The notes under the pieces were generated by a model. It worked only from the letters and a program-made list of their open reading frames with translations, did no database searches and was not told the origin of the DNA. DNA of 64,000 nucleotides, taken from the NCBI RefSeq assembly GCF_028680575.1, contig NZ_JAPCKI010000001.1:659781-723780 (forward strand). Reading direction: 5' to 3'. This stretch comes from Acidovorax benzenivorans (GTDB taxonomy: Bacteria > Pseudomonadota > Gammaproteobacteria > Burkholderiales > Burkholderiaceae_C). Below, piece by piece: positions 40,861 through 49,682 of the stretch (positions are counted from its first letter, which is position 1; every line of letters begins with the position of its first letter). The position numbers were made by a program, and so were the translations under genes.

Positions 40861-41613
40861 ATGAGCACTGCCATTCTGAGCGCGCTGCCCGAAGAACAAA
40901 GCTCGCTGGTGCAACAGCTGGCGCACCCGCAGCGGCTGATGCACGCAGGCCGCGCGTTCTGGCGCGGGGAGCTGCATGGCCGCCCGGTGGTGCTGGCGCT
41001 GTCGGGCATTGGCAAGGTGGCGGCTGCCACCACAGCCACGGCGTTGATCGAGCGCTTCAACGTTGCGCGCATCGTCTTCACCGGCGTGGCCGGTGGCGTG
41101 GGTGATGGGGTCCACCGGGGCGATGTGGTGGTGGCCCAAGACTATGTGCAGCACGACATGGATGCCTCGCCGCTGTTCCCTCGGTGGGAGCTGCCGGGAT
41201 ACGCACGCACCCGCTTGGCGTGCGATCCGGTGCTGACTGCTATGCTTTTGGAAGCTGCCAACCTATGCATTACTAGCGCAAGCAGCCTCTGGGGCTTGAA
41301 AAATACCCATGGGGGTGCCCACCAGGCGCACCAGGGCCTGGTGGCCAGCGGCGATCGTTTTGTGTCCACCGCACAAGAGTCCGAGCGCCTGCGCACCGCC
41401 CTGCGCGCGGCCGGGCACGATGTGCTGGCCGTGGAGATGGAGGGTGCCGCCGTCGCCCAGGTGTGCCATGACTACAGCCTGCCCTTTGCCGCAGTGCGCA
41501 CCATCTCCGACCGGGCCGACGACGCAGCCCACGGCGACTTCGCCCAGTTCGTGCAGACCGTGGCCAGCCGGTACGCCGAGCACATGGTGCTGTCGTTTTT
41601 ACAAAAACTATGA
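40861..41613 (+). CDS. mtnN: 5'-methylthioadenosine/S-adenosylhomocysteine nucleosidase
   Basis: Nucleosidase (250 aa) that removes adenine from methylthioadenosine and S-adenosylhomocysteine. Family features: ILSALPEEQ (catalytic Glu region), VVLALSGIGKVAAATTA, IVFTGVAGGV, VEMEGAAVAQVCHDY and RTISDRADD. A stretch at about residues 127-148 (LLEAANLCITSASSLWGLKN) is encoded by a minus-oriented palindromic repeat, and a second repeat overlaps the stop codon. Linked in pathway to speH, whose products lead to methylthioadenosine. Confidence 0.87.
   Translation: MSTAILSALPEEQSSLVQQLAHPQRLMHAGRAFWRGELHGRPVVLALSGIGKVAAATTATALIERFNVARIVFTGVAGGVGDGVHRGDVVVAQDYVQHDMDASPLFPRWELPGYARTRLACDPVLTAMLLEAANLCITSASSLWGLKNTHGGAHQAHQGLVASGDRFVSTAQESERLRTALRAAGHDVLAVEMEGAAVAQVCHDYSLPFAAVRTISDRADDAAHGDFAQFVQTVASRYAEHMVLSFLQKL
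41239..41303 (-). repeat. 60-bp palindromic repeat (copy R3) inside mtnN, in frame
   Basis: Read on the minus strand it begins TTTTTCAAGCCCCAGAGGCTGC and continues TTGCGCTAGT...GCAGCTTCC...GCATAGC. It is a diverged member of the R1/R2 family with the same TTTCAAG start and GCATAGC end. Translated without a stop in the gene's frame. Confidence 0.6.
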
Positions 41614-41670
41614 AATTGATAGCGGCTAAGGCATGTTGCACTAGCGCTTGCGGCAGACTTTCCCTCTAAA
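41607..41670 (-). repeat. 60-bp palindromic repeat (copy R5) at the mtnN stop
   Basis: AACTATGAAATTGATAGC end, GCACTAGCGCTTGCGGCAGA core and CCCTCTAAA end. It provides the mtnN TGA (41611-41613). The 19 bases CACTAGCGCTTGCGGCAGA are identical to copy R4 inside purK. Confidence 0.8.
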
Positions 41671-41743
41671 GAGGACTCCGGCGCATATCCCATTGGCCAC
41701 AATGCTCTAAAACCGGCGCGACGCGTCTACCAGCGCCACCGCG

Positions 41744-41815
41744 GAACCGGCTTTGCCGGGCCGCTGGAGGCGTCCCCCCTCGGGGGGGAGGGCGCGCAGT
41801 GCCACAGGGGGGCTA
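41744..41815 (-). repeat. GC-rich 3'-end repeat (copy 3) at the corA end
   Basis: GGAACCGGCTTTGCCGGG, then CCCCCCTCGGGGGGG hairpin and GGCGCGCAGTGCCACAGGGGGG. It abuts the corA stop. The whole layout recurs after fur (61137-61203). Confidence 0.8.
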
Positions 41816-42799
41816 CTTCAACCAGCCCCGCTTGCGGAAGTACCACATCGGCCCCAGCGCACTGGCCAGCATCAGGCCCAGTGCATACGGGTAGCCCAGC
41901 GACCAGTCCAGCTCGGGCATGAACTTGAAGTTCATGCCGTACACGCTGGCGATCAGTGTGGGGGGCAGCAAGGCCACGCTGGCCACCGAGAAGATCTTGA
42001 TGATCTTGTTCTGGTTGATGTTGATGAAACCGACCGTGGCGTCCATCAAGAAGTTGATCTTGTCGAACAAAAACGCCGTGTGGTTGTCCAGTGACTCGAT
42101 GTCGCGCAGGATCTGGCGTGCCTCCTCGAACTGCTCGGAGTTGAGCATCTTGGAGCGCATCATGAAGCTCACGGCGCGGCGCGTGTCCATCACGTTGCGG
42201 CGGATGCGGCCGTTCAAGTCTTCCTGGCGGGCGATGGCGCCCAGCACCTCGCCGGCCAGGGCGTCGGTCACGTCGCCGGCCAGCACCTGTTTGCTGACTT
42301 TCTCCAGCTCGTCGTAGATGTTCTCCAGCGTGTCGGCCGAATACTCGGCGTCGGCATCGAACAGCTTGAGCAGCACTTCCTTGGCATCCTCGATCAGGCC
42401 GGGCGCGCGGCGTGCACGCATGCGCAGCAGGCGGAACACGGGCACGTCTTCATCGTGGATGGAAAACAGCACGCCCCGGCTTTTCAGGTTGGTGTTGTGC
42501 TGGTTCAGGATGAAGGCCACGCGCACCGAACGTGGGTCTTCGTCGTCATCGATCAAGAAGTCGCTGCGGATGTGCAGCTCGCCGTTGTCTTCTTCGTAGA
42601 AGCGGGCGGATTCCTCAATGTCCTCGTCCATCGCATCCTCGGGGATAGACAGGCCGTAGTGCTGCTTGATCCAGCGTTTTTCTTCGAGGGTGGGGGCTTC
42701 CAGGTCCACCCAGATCGGCTGGAAGCGGGTCAGTTCTTCCAGGGACTCGATTTCTTCCTGGAACAGCCGACCATTGGCGAGCGTAAAGATGTTGAGCAT
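41813..42799 (-). CDS. corA: Magnesium/cobalt transporter CorA
   Basis: Inner-membrane divalent cation channel (328 aa). The long acidic cytoplasmic funnel domain is followed by two C-terminal membrane helices; the signature YGMNF lies in the loop at the end of the first helix (VALLPPTLIASVYGMNFKFMPEL). C-terminal KRGWLK is basic. Its upstream 220 bp hold no recognised gene. Confidence 0.95.
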   Translation of the reverse strand: MLNIFTLANGRLFQEEIESLEELTRFQPIWVDLEAPTLEEKRWIKQHYGLSIPEDAMDEDIEESARFYEEDNGELHIRSDFLIDDDEDPRSVRVAFILNQHNTNLKSRGVLFSIHDEDVPVFRLLRMRARRAPGLIEDAKEVLLKLFDADAEYSADTLENIYDELEKVSKQVLAGDVTDALAGEVLGAIARQEDLNGRIRRNVMDTRRAVSFMMRSKMLNSEQFEEARQILRDIESLDNHTAFLFDKINFLMDATVGFININQNKIIKIFSVASVALLPPTLIASVYGMNFKFMPELDWSLGYPYALGLMLASALGPMWYFRKRGWLK

Positions 42800-43022
42800 G
42801 GGCTCACTCCCTTGTTTTTGGCGTCTGCGGTGTGGGGGGTAGGGGTGCTTTCAACCCCTCAGCAGTCAAATACGCCGGGGAGCTGAAAGCTACCAACTCG
42901 GGTAGGTTTCCAAGGAGCTGTCTCCGTAAAAAATAGGCAAGCGGCGGATTATGGCACCGGGCGATGGCTTCGCCGGTTCGGGGTGTGGCATGGCGTGGGG
43001 CCGGGGCCCCGCGAACAGACTC

Positions 43023-43877
43023 TCAGCTCCCGGCCTCGGCACTGCGCACCATGGCCAGCGCCCGGCACAGGTCGGCCCAGGCGGCGGCCTTGTTGTCCTG
43101 CGAGCGCAGCAAAAAGGCGGGGTCGTAGGTCACCACGGCCGGGCACCCGGCCAGCACATGCGGGCCCGCGCGCAGGCGGCCCAGGGGTTCGGTGCGGCCC
43201 AGCGCCGCACGCGCCGCCACGTGGCCCAGCACGAGCACCATGGCGGGCTGCAAGCGGGCCACGGTGTCGGCCAGGGTGGCCGGGATGTCAGGGCTGGCTT
43301 CGGTGCCCGGCGCAGACCGCTCCAGCGCGGCCAGGAACACGCGCGGGTGGCGGTGCAGTTGCATGGCCCGCAGCATGTTGTCGAGCAAGCGGCCTGCATC
43401 GTTGCCTGCATTGCCGCCAAGGGGGTCGGCGGGGGTCATGCTCTCGGCCACGATGAGCCAGCCCTTGCCCAGCCCGGTGGGCGTTTGTGCCGGGTCGGCG
43501 GCAGGGTAGAGCGCCTGCGCCGGGTGAAGCCGCAGGGCGGGCGTGACCGGGCCCGTGGCAGCAGGGGCAGGCGGTGCGGTGCGGCTGGTGGCGTTGACCG
43601 GCGGCGCCTGGGGGCGCTCGGTGGGCGTGGGGGCCGGTGCGTGTGCGTGTGCCTGTGGCTGTGGCTGTGGCTGTGGCTGTGGCTGTGGCTGTGGCTGTGG
43701 CTGTGGCTGTGGCTGTGGCTGGGCGCGCGGCGGCGCCACGGTGGGTGCTGCGACGGCGGCCACGGGGGCACTTGTCGGGGGCTGCTGGGGTGCCTCTATC
43801 GCCGGTGGCGGTCCCCACACGGTGACGCCCATTTCTTGCAGCATGGCGCGCTGTCGCGCATCGAGGTGGAGGCTCAT
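43023..43877 (-). CDS. Uracil-DNA glycosylase family-like protein, degenerate, with Gln-Pro repeat
   Basis: Protein of 284 aa. The C-terminal 150 residues resemble family 4-type uracil-DNA glycosylases: GWLIVAESMTPADPLGG...AGRLLDNML, VLVLGHVAARAALG and PAVVTYDPAFLLRSQDNKAAAWADL. Key elements are altered: GExPG reads AESMTP, the His-Pro motif reads Asp-Pro, and the four iron-sulfur cysteines are absent (one Cys remains). The N-terminal part is low-complexity with eleven Gln-Pro units encoded by a hexanucleotide repeat. It may be a structural relative, not an active glycosylase. It lies upstream of nothing related except rimI-tsaB in the same direction. Confidence 0.7.
   Translation of the reverse strand: MSLHLDARQRAMLQEMGVTVWGPPPAIEAPQQPPTSAPVAAVAAPTVAPPRAQPQPQPQPQPQPQPQPQPQPQPQAHAHAPAPTPTERPQAPPVNATSRTAPPAPAATGPVTPALRLHPAQALYPAADPAQTPTGLGKGWLIVAESMTPADPLGGNAGNDAGRLLDNMLRAMQLHRHPRVFLAALERSAPGTEASPDIPATLADTVARLQPAMVLVLGHVAARAALGRTEPLGRLRAGPHVLAGCPAVVTYDPAFLLRSQDNKAAAWADLCRALAMVRSAEAGS
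43653..43718 (+). repeat. Hexanucleotide microsatellite (CTGTGG x11)
   Basis: Eleven perfect CTGTGG units; on the minus strand they encode Gln-Pro pairs. A multiple of three keeps the frame at any copy number. Confidence 0.95.
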
Positions 43878-43928
43878 ACAGAAAGAAAACAGGCCATCAG
43901 TGGGTCAACAGGCACGGGGTGCGGGTGG

Positions 43929-44429
43929 TCAGAGGGCCAGGCTCATCACCACGGCGTCTTCGCGCTGTCCGTGCTCTGCGGGGTAGTAACGCTTGCGGTC
44001 GCCCACGCGGCGGAACCCGTGGGTCTGGTAGATCTGCTGGGCGCGCAGGTTGCTCACCCGCACCTCCAGCCACAGCCATTGTGCACCGCGCCCCCGTGAC
44101 CACAGGGCCAGGGCGTCCAGCAGCACGCGGGCCCAGCCCTGGCGCTGGTATTCGGGGGTGACGGTGATGTTGAGCAGGTGTACCTCGTCCACCCCCATCA
44201 TGGCCACAAAGTAGCCCAGCAGGTGCTCATCGGCCATCAGCAGCTGCGCCTCATAGCCAGACGCCATGGCGTCGGTGAAGTTGCCACGGGTCCAGGGGTG
44301 CGAATAGGCGCGCTGCTCCACGGCCAGCACGGCATCAAGCCGGGCCAGGGTCAGGGCCTCAAAGCGCGCCTCGGGGCGGTTTTGGCTGGCGTCGGACGGC
44401 GATGTGGAGGAGGTAGGCAGTGCACTCAT
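43929..44429 (-). CDS. rimI: Ribosomal protein S18 alanine N-acetyltransferase RimI
   Basis: GNAT acetyltransferase (166 aa). The acetyl-CoA-binding segment is VHLLNITVTPEYQRQGWARVLLDAL, and EVRVSNLRAQQIYQTHGF is the RimI-type helix. RimI acetylates the N-terminus of S18. I use ATG 44429; a GTG at 44444 would add five residues. It is 21 bp behind tsaB in the same direction, the usual bacterial pairing. Confidence 0.9.
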   Translation of the reverse strand: MSALPTSSTSPSDASQNRPEARFEALTLARLDAVLAVEQRAYSHPWTRGNFTDAMASGYEAQLLMADEHLLGYFVAMMGVDEVHLLNITVTPEYQRQGWARVLLDALALWSRGRGAQWLWLEVRVSNLRAQQIYQTHGFRRVGDRKRYYPAEHGQREDAVVMSLAL

Positions 44430-44450
44430 GCTGAATTCGTTCACGCCTTC

Positions 44451-45164
44451 TCAGTGCGTGGCAGCCGCCTGTGCGGCGCGCAATGCGGCGCGTTCGGCGG
44501 TGGTTTGCGCCACTTTATCGCGGATGTAGCGCGGCAGGGCTTCGTTGGCGGCCACGGCCTGGCCTGCCGCGATCAGGGCGGGTGCCAGCCGCAGCAGGGC
44601 CGTGGCCGTAGGCAGGGCGGTGACATGTGGGGCGGTGGGGGCCAGTCGGTCGCCATAGGGTGCGCGGGCATTGCCTGCCACCGTCCAGCCGGTGGGAGGC
44701 TGCACCGATTCGGGCGCCCCCAGGCCAAAATCTTCGTCTGCGTGCCAGCGGGCTTCGGCGGGTAGCCATTCGCAGTGCGCGTGGTAGACCTCGTCCATGC
44801 GTGCATCCAGCACCGCCACCACCTGGGTGCAGCCGTGTTGCTGGCGCGCCTCCTCGGCCACGGCCAGCAGGGTGTCCACGGGCAATACCGGCACGCCCTG
44901 ACCGCCCTTGGCACCAAAGGCCAGCCCCTGGGCCACGGCGCAGGCGGTACGCAGCCCGGTGAACGAGCCGGGGCCGCGCCCGAACACCACCGCATCCAGC
45001 GTGTCGAAGCTCAGGCCCGCCTGCGCCATCAGCCCACGCACGGTGGGGATCAGCGCCGCCGACGCCTGCGCTCCCCCCGGCCCCTGGTGCTGCCAGACCC
45101 CATCGCCATGCTGCACGGCGATGGAGAGGGTGTCGGTACTGGTGTCGAATGCAAGCAAATTCAT
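44451..45164 (-). CDS. tsaB: tRNA threonylcarbamoyladenosine biosynthesis protein TsaB
   Basis: ASKHA-fold partner (237 aa) of TsaD in making t6A37 of tRNA. N-terminal NLLAFDTSTDTLSIAVQ; VFGRGPGSFTGLRTACAVAQGLAFG near residue 75-99. Start at ATG 45164; the longer open frame upstream is Pro/Arg-rich and unlike the family. A Sua5/TsaC-type partner lies at 52652. Confidence 0.93.
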   Translation of the reverse strand: MNLLAFDTSTDTLSIAVQHGDGVWQHQGPGGAQASAALIPTVRGLMAQAGLSFDTLDAVVFGRGPGSFTGLRTACAVAQGLAFGAKGGQGVPVLPVDTLLAVAEEARQQHGCTQVVAVLDARMDEVYHAHCEWLPAEARWHADEDFGLGAPESVQPPTGWTVAGNARAPYGDRLAPTAPHVTALPTATALLRLAPALIAAGQAVAANEALPRYIRDKVAQTTAERAALRAAQAAATH

Positions 45165-45210
45165 GGGCAGGGTGTGGTGGTCTGTGGCGGCGCGGTCGGT
45201 GGATAGGCGC

Positions 45211-46191
45211 TCAGGAGGTGGCGGTGGCAGGGGCCGCCGGGGCCTGGCTTTTGCGCAGCACGCCCACGAGGATACCGGCGGTGACCAGCAACAGGCCAGC
45301 CACCAGGTTCCAGTGCATCGGCTCATCCAGAAAAATCACCGCCCCCATGGCCGACAGGCCAGGCACCAGGGCTGTGATCATGGTCGAGCGCACGGGCCCA
45401 TAGTGCTGGATCATGCGCGTGAAGCCAATGCCTGAGACCACCACGGAGCCGCCGCCCTGGAACCACATCTGGAACGCGATCTCGCTCCACGGCGCTTGCG
45501 CCAGGTGGCTGGTGACCGCACCCAGCGAGACCAGCAGCGCATAGCTGGGCAGGTACACCGCGCAGGCAAATGCCGTGATGGCGATGGTGGCCTGTACCGC
45601 ATCCACCGCATGGCGCCGCGCCAGCACGCTGTAGGTGGCCCAGGACGACGCAGCCAGCATGAACAGCAGGTCGCCCTTCCAGACGTCCCCGCCCGAAAAC
45701 GCCGCCAGCAGGCTGCGCCCACCCACCAGCAGGTCGCCCGCCACGATCAGCGCCAGGCCTGCAGCGCGCAGCGGCGTGATGTGGTCGCGCAGCAGCCAGG
45801 CGGCCAGCAAAGCCGTCCACAGCGGCAGGCTGCCCGGCATGAGCACCGCCGCATGGGTGGCCGGTGCGTGGAAGAACCCTGCATAGGCCAGCAGCGCATA
45901 CAACAGCCCGCCAAAGCTGCCCAGCAGCGCCGTGGTGCGCAGGGGCAAGGGCGAAATACCCGCCAGGCTGGAAGGCGGTGCCGAGGCCCCCAGTGCCGCC
46001 TGGCGCCGCCGCACCATCCACCAGCCCCAGGGCAGCAGCACCAGGCTGGCACCCATGATGCGCAGCAGCGCAATGTCGAACGGGGTAAGCGTGCGTTGGG
46101 CCGAAGCGCGGGCAATGATGATGAAGCCCGTCCAGATGGTGACGGTGACCACGGCCGCCAGCAGGCCGATGGTGCGAGGAGAAAAACGCAT
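45211..46191 (-). CDS. EamA/DMT-family transporter
   Basis: Membrane protein (326 aa) with about ten hydrophobic segments in two EamA repeats. It begins TIGLLAAVVTVTIWTGFIIIARASAQ, and LFMLAASSWATYSVLARRH opens the second half. It may export small metabolites or amino acids; the substrate is unknown. Start at ATG 46191 (MRFSPRTIG); the longer open frame upstream is not membrane-like. It lies 46 bp upstream of tsaB. Confidence 0.9.
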   Translation of the reverse strand: MRFSPRTIGLLAAVVTVTIWTGFIIIARASAQRTLTPFDIALLRIMGASLVLLPWGWWMVRRRQAALGASAPPSSLAGISPLPLRTTALLGSFGGLLYALLAYAGFFHAPATHAAVLMPGSLPLWTALLAAWLLRDHITPLRAAGLALIVAGDLLVGGRSLLAAFSGGDVWKGDLLFMLAASSWATYSVLARRHAVDAVQATIAITAFACAVYLPSYALLVSLGAVTSHLAQAPWSEIAFQMWFQGGGSVVVSGIGFTRMIQHYGPVRSTMITALVPGLSAMGAVIFLDEPMHWNLVAGLLLVTAGILVGVLRKSQAPAAPATATS

Positions 46192-46268
46192 CGCGCGATT
46201 ATCGGCGCCCGCTGCGTACCGTGCTGGCAGGGGCCGTGGGGCCTGCGGGTGGGCGATAGACTCCCGCC

Positions 46269-47741
46269 ATGTTGTCTGTTTCTGCTCTCTGGCGCTGCCG
46301 TGCGCTGCGTGGTGTGTTGGGTTGGGCTGCCGTGTGGCTGGTTGTTGCGGGGGCGGCGGGTGTGGCGGGTGCGCAGACGGTGGCGCCAGCAACCGGCCCT
46401 CTGCCACCCGAGGTGGAGGCCGCGCTAGCCCGCGCCAAGCTGCCCCGGGAGGCCCTGTCGGTGATGGTGGTGGACGCTCAACCCGCTGGCAAGACCAGCC
46501 CGCGTCTTTCGCACCGCGCCCAGGTGCCCGTGAACCCCGCGTCGGTGATGAAGCTGGTGACCACCTATGCAGCGCTGGAGCAGCTGGGCCCCGCCTATGT
46601 CTGGAACACGCCGGTGTACGTGCAGGGTACTGTCCAGGACGGCAGCCTGCGGGGCAATGTCTATATCCAGGGCCAGGGCGACCCCAAGCTGGTCATGGAG
46701 CGACTGTGGCTGCTGATGCGGCGGTTGCAGGGCCAGGGCATCCAGGTCATCGTGGGCGACATCGTGCTGGACCGCAGTGCATTCAACGTGCCAGACCAGG
46801 ACCCAGCACGTTTTGATGGCGAGCCGCTGCGGCCCTACAACGCCTCACCCGACGCCTTGCTGCTCAACTACAAATCGTCGGTGATGACCTTTGTGCCCGA
46901 TGGGGCTGCGGGTCTGGCACGCATCCAGTACGACCCGCCTCTGGCCGGGGTGCAGCGCCAGACCACGGTGGCGCTGGCAGCGCCGGGCGCAGACTGCGGA
47001 GACTGGCGCACGGCCTTGCGGGCGGAGCTGTCCGACCCCTCCAGGGTGTCTTTCCAGGGCGTGTACCCCGCCGCGTGCGGCGAGCGCGTGTGGCCGGTGG
47101 CTGCGGCCGACCCGCGGGGTTTTGCGGCGCGGGCGGTGGAGGGCATGTGGCGCGAACTGGGGGGCAAGCTCACGGGCAGCGTGCGCGATGGCAAGGTGCC
47201 CACCGGCCTCAAGCCCGTGTTGGTTGTGCCATCGCCCACGCTGGCCGAGGTGGTGCGCGATGTGAACAAGTACAGCAACAACGTGATGGCGCAGCAGGTG
47301 TTTTTGACCCTGGCGCTGGAAAAGAACGGCGTGGCCACGTTCGACGGCGCCCGCGAGGTGTTGCGCCAGTGGTGGCAGGCCCGTGTGGGCGATGTGGATC
47401 TGCCACAGGTGGACAACGGCGCTGGGCTCAGCCGCGACGCGCGCCTGACCGCGCAGGCCCTGGCCCGCATGCTGCAGGTGGCCTGGGCCTCGCCCGTGAT
47501 GCCCGAGCTGGTGGCGTCGCTGCCGATCTCCGGCGTGGATGGCACGCTGCGCCGCAGCCAGAGCCGGGCGGGCACCGCCCACCTCAAGACCGGCAGCCTG
47601 CGCGACGTGATGGCCATCGCGGGTTATGTGCATGCCGCCAGCGGGCGCCGCTATGTGCTGGTGGCGGTGGTCAATCATGCCAATGCAGGGGCTGCGCGGC
47701 CCGTGCTCGACAGCCTCATCGACTGGGCGGCGCGCGACTAG
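46269..47741 (+). CDS. dacB: D-alanyl-D-alanine carboxypeptidase/endopeptidase (PBP4 type)
   Basis: Periplasmic peptidoglycan-trimming enzyme (490 aa) of the S13 class. Signal peptide with AGAQ near residue 36. Active-site motifs: SVMK (Ser92-Lys95, PASVMKLVTTYAALE), SNN in KYSNNVMAQQVF, and KTG in AHLKTGSL. The large extra domain between the first two motifs is the usual PBP4 feature. Confidence 0.93.
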   Translation: MLSVSALWRCRALRGVLGWAAVWLVVAGAAGVAGAQTVAPATGPLPPEVEAALARAKLPREALSVMVVDAQPAGKTSPRLSHRAQVPVNPASVMKLVTTYAALEQLGPAYVWNTPVYVQGTVQDGSLRGNVYIQGQGDPKLVMERLWLLMRRLQGQGIQVIVGDIVLDRSAFNVPDQDPARFDGEPLRPYNASPDALLLNYKSSVMTFVPDGAAGLARIQYDPPLAGVQRQTTVALAAPGADCGDWRTALRAELSDPSRVSFQGVYPAACGERVWPVAAADPRGFAARAVEGMWRELGGKLTGSVRDGKVPTGLKPVLVVPSPTLAEVVRDVNKYSNNVMAQQVFLTLALEKNGVATFDGAREVLRQWWQARVGDVDLPQVDNGAGLSRDARLTAQALARMLQVAWASPVMPELVASLPISGVDGTLRRSQSRAGTAHLKTGSLRDVMAIAGYVHAASGRRYVLVAVVNHANAGAARPVLDSLIDWAARD

Positions 47742-47816
47742 GGGCCGTCCGCACTGGCAGAAATAGTGTGAACAGGCCCTGGTGAATAATCAGCACTGCC
47801 CTGTGCCCTCCCCACC

Positions 47817-48086
47817 ATGCAAACCCATGAACTGATCGGCTACCTGGCCGCCTGCCTGACCACCTGCAGCTTTGTGCCGCAGGCCCTGCACACCTTTCGC
47901 ACGCGCGACGTGAGCGGTATCTCGCTGGGCATGTACAGCGTCTTTACGGTGGGCGTGGCGCTGTGGCTGGCCTACGGTCTGGCGCTCGTGGCCTGGCCCA
48001 TCGTGGTGGCCAATGCCATCACGTTGGCCCTGGCGGGCACCATTCTGGGTATGAAGGTGCTGTACGGCGCGCGCCGTCCCGATTGA
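47817..48086 (+). CDS. SemiSWEET-type PQ-loop sugar transporter
   Basis: Three-helix membrane protein (89 aa), the size of bacterial SemiSWEETs, which dimerise to form a sugar pore. The PQ motif is in TTCSFVPQALHTFRTRDVSGIS; the asparagine of the third helix is in VVANAITLAL. It has no sugar-related neighbours. Confidence 0.88.
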   Translation: MQTHELIGYLAACLTTCSFVPQALHTFRTRDVSGISLGMYSVFTVGVALWLAYGLALVAWPIVVANAITLALAGTILGMKVLYGARRPD

Positions 48087-48219
48087 TCGGGCCGGGAGGC
48101 CCCGGAGTGTTGTCGCTTAGGTGTCTGGCGACGCGTGGTCTCCCGCGTTATCCCCTATGGATGCTGCAGCGCAGGTGCGCGCACGATGCGTCGTTCTTCA
48201 CTGACCGAGGTATCCATCC

Positions 48220-49518
48220 ATGACCTATTTCCGCCTTACCTGTGTGGCCGCCGCTGCGGTCTTGCTTGTTGCCTGCGGTGGCTCCGACGACCCGGCACGC
48301 GGCGCGCTGATTGACCCTCCCGCCACACTGACCACGCTCACCGTGGCGCAGATCGATGCGGCCACGGCCAGCAGCGGCCTGCAGGCGCTCAGCGGCAAGG
48401 CCAAGTGCGATGTGAAGGTGGTGTCGCTGAACTATGCGACCGTGGGTGCCAAGAGTGGCGAGAGCACCAACGCCTCTGGCGTGATGCTGGTGCCGGCCGG
48501 TACTTGCACTACGGCCGCCCCGCTGGTGGCCTATGCCAAGGGCACCGATGTGCAAAAGCCCCGCACCCTGGCCAACCCGCAGGACAACGAAACCTTCCTG
48601 CTGGCGGCCATGTATGCCGCGCAGGGCTATGCCGTGGTGGCCACCGATTACCTGGGCTTTGCCAAGTCGGGCTACAGCTACCACCCCTATCTGCATGCCG
48701 ATTCAGAAGCCACCTCGGTCGTCGACTCGGTGCGTGCCGCACGCAACGCGGCAAGCTCGGTGGGCGCCACGCTGTCGGGCAAGGTGATGTTCACCGGCTA
48801 TTCGCAGGGTGGTCACTCGTCCATGGCCGCACAGCGCGCAGCCGAGCGGGACTATGGCACCGAATTCAACGTGGTCGCAGGCGCCCACCTGGCAGGCCCG
48901 TATAACCTGTCGGGCTCGCTGCGCATTCCAGACGCCATCGCGGGTGTGCAGTTCTTTGTGCCCTACCTCGTCACGTCCTGGCAGAAGGTCTATGGCACCG
49001 TCTACACCGACGTGAAGGACGTGTTCAAGGCACCGTACTCCGGCTACATCGAGAACCTGCTGCCCCACCCCACGCTCAACTACACCACCTTGGTGACCAC
49101 GGGCACGCTGCCCTCGGGTACGCCCAACCAGGCGCGCGACGCACTGTTCCAGTCAGCGTTCACGACCGGATCGCAGACCAGCACCACCCACCCGCTGTAC
49201 CTGGCCGCCAAAAAGAACGACCTGCTGGGCTGGACCCCCAAGGCGCGCGTGATGTTGTGTGGTGGCGTGGGTGACCCCACCGTGCCCCCTGCCGTGCACC
49301 AGTCCGTCATGAAGGCAGACTTTGACAGCCGTGGCGTGACCAACGTGACGTCCGTCGATGTAGACGCCGCCATTCAGGCCACTTATGGCCCCGGCGGCAA
49401 GGCACCGACCGACCCCAACTCGGCCGCGTTTGCCACCTACTACAGCAACTACCACGGCACCTATGAGCCGCCGTTCTGCCACGCGCAGGCCAAGGCGGTG
49501 TTCGATACCGTCAAGTGA
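48220..49518 (+). CDS. Secreted lipase/esterase-like alpha/beta hydrolase, lipoprotein
   Basis: Alpha/beta hydrolase (432 aa) of the secretory lipase (LIP) type. Lipobox LLVACGG (Cys19) after a short signal. Nucleophile elbow GYSQGGHSS (Ser195); VVATDYLGFAKSG before it is typical. The C-terminal GVGDPTVPPAVHQ likely carries the acid and part of the active site. Ends at a strong terminator. First of a cluster of exported hydrolases and OmpW. Confidence 0.85.
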   Translation: MTYFRLTCVAAAAVLLVACGGSDDPARGALIDPPATLTTLTVAQIDAATASSGLQALSGKAKCDVKVVSLNYATVGAKSGESTNASGVMLVPAGTCTTAAPLVAYAKGTDVQKPRTLANPQDNETFLLAAMYAAQGYAVVATDYLGFAKSGYSYHPYLHADSEATSVVDSVRAARNAASSVGATLSGKVMFTGYSQGGHSSMAAQRAAERDYGTEFNVVAGAHLAGPYNLSGSLRIPDAIAGVQFFVPYLVTSWQKVYGTVYTDVKDVFKAPYSGYIENLLPHPTLNYTTLVTTGTLPSGTPNQARDALFQSAFTTGSQTSTTHPLYLAAKKNDLLGWTPKARVMLCGGVGDPTVPPAVHQSVMKADFDSRGVTNVTSVDVDAAIQATYGPGGKAPTDPNSAAFATYYSNYHGTYEPPFCHAQAKAVFDTVK

Positions 49519-49578
49519 TCGGCCCAAGGCTTGTGTGAAGCGCCCAACGGGCTCACAGGCTTTTAGAACCCACCCCCT

Positions 49579-49616
49579 AAGCCCCACCGGTGTTTACCCG
49601 GTGGGGCTTTTTTGTT
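49579..49616 (+). terminator. Rho-independent terminator after the lipase
   Basis: AAGCCCCACCGG, short loop, CCGGTGGGGCTT, then a T run. Confidence 0.9.
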
Positions 49617-49682
49617 TTGGCGAATAAGATTTGCATGGAATAGCACGGTCGTTCTATTTTTACGATAACAGGAGTGATACCG

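Noticed and set aside
42800..43022. Gap before corA considered for a magnesium riboswitch
   Set aside because: No multi-helix conserved pattern can be made out by eye, and the sequence is short and GC-skewed.
43653..43718. Tandem repeat considered as a CRISPR array
   Set aside because: Units are six bases with no spacers; it is a coding microsatellite.
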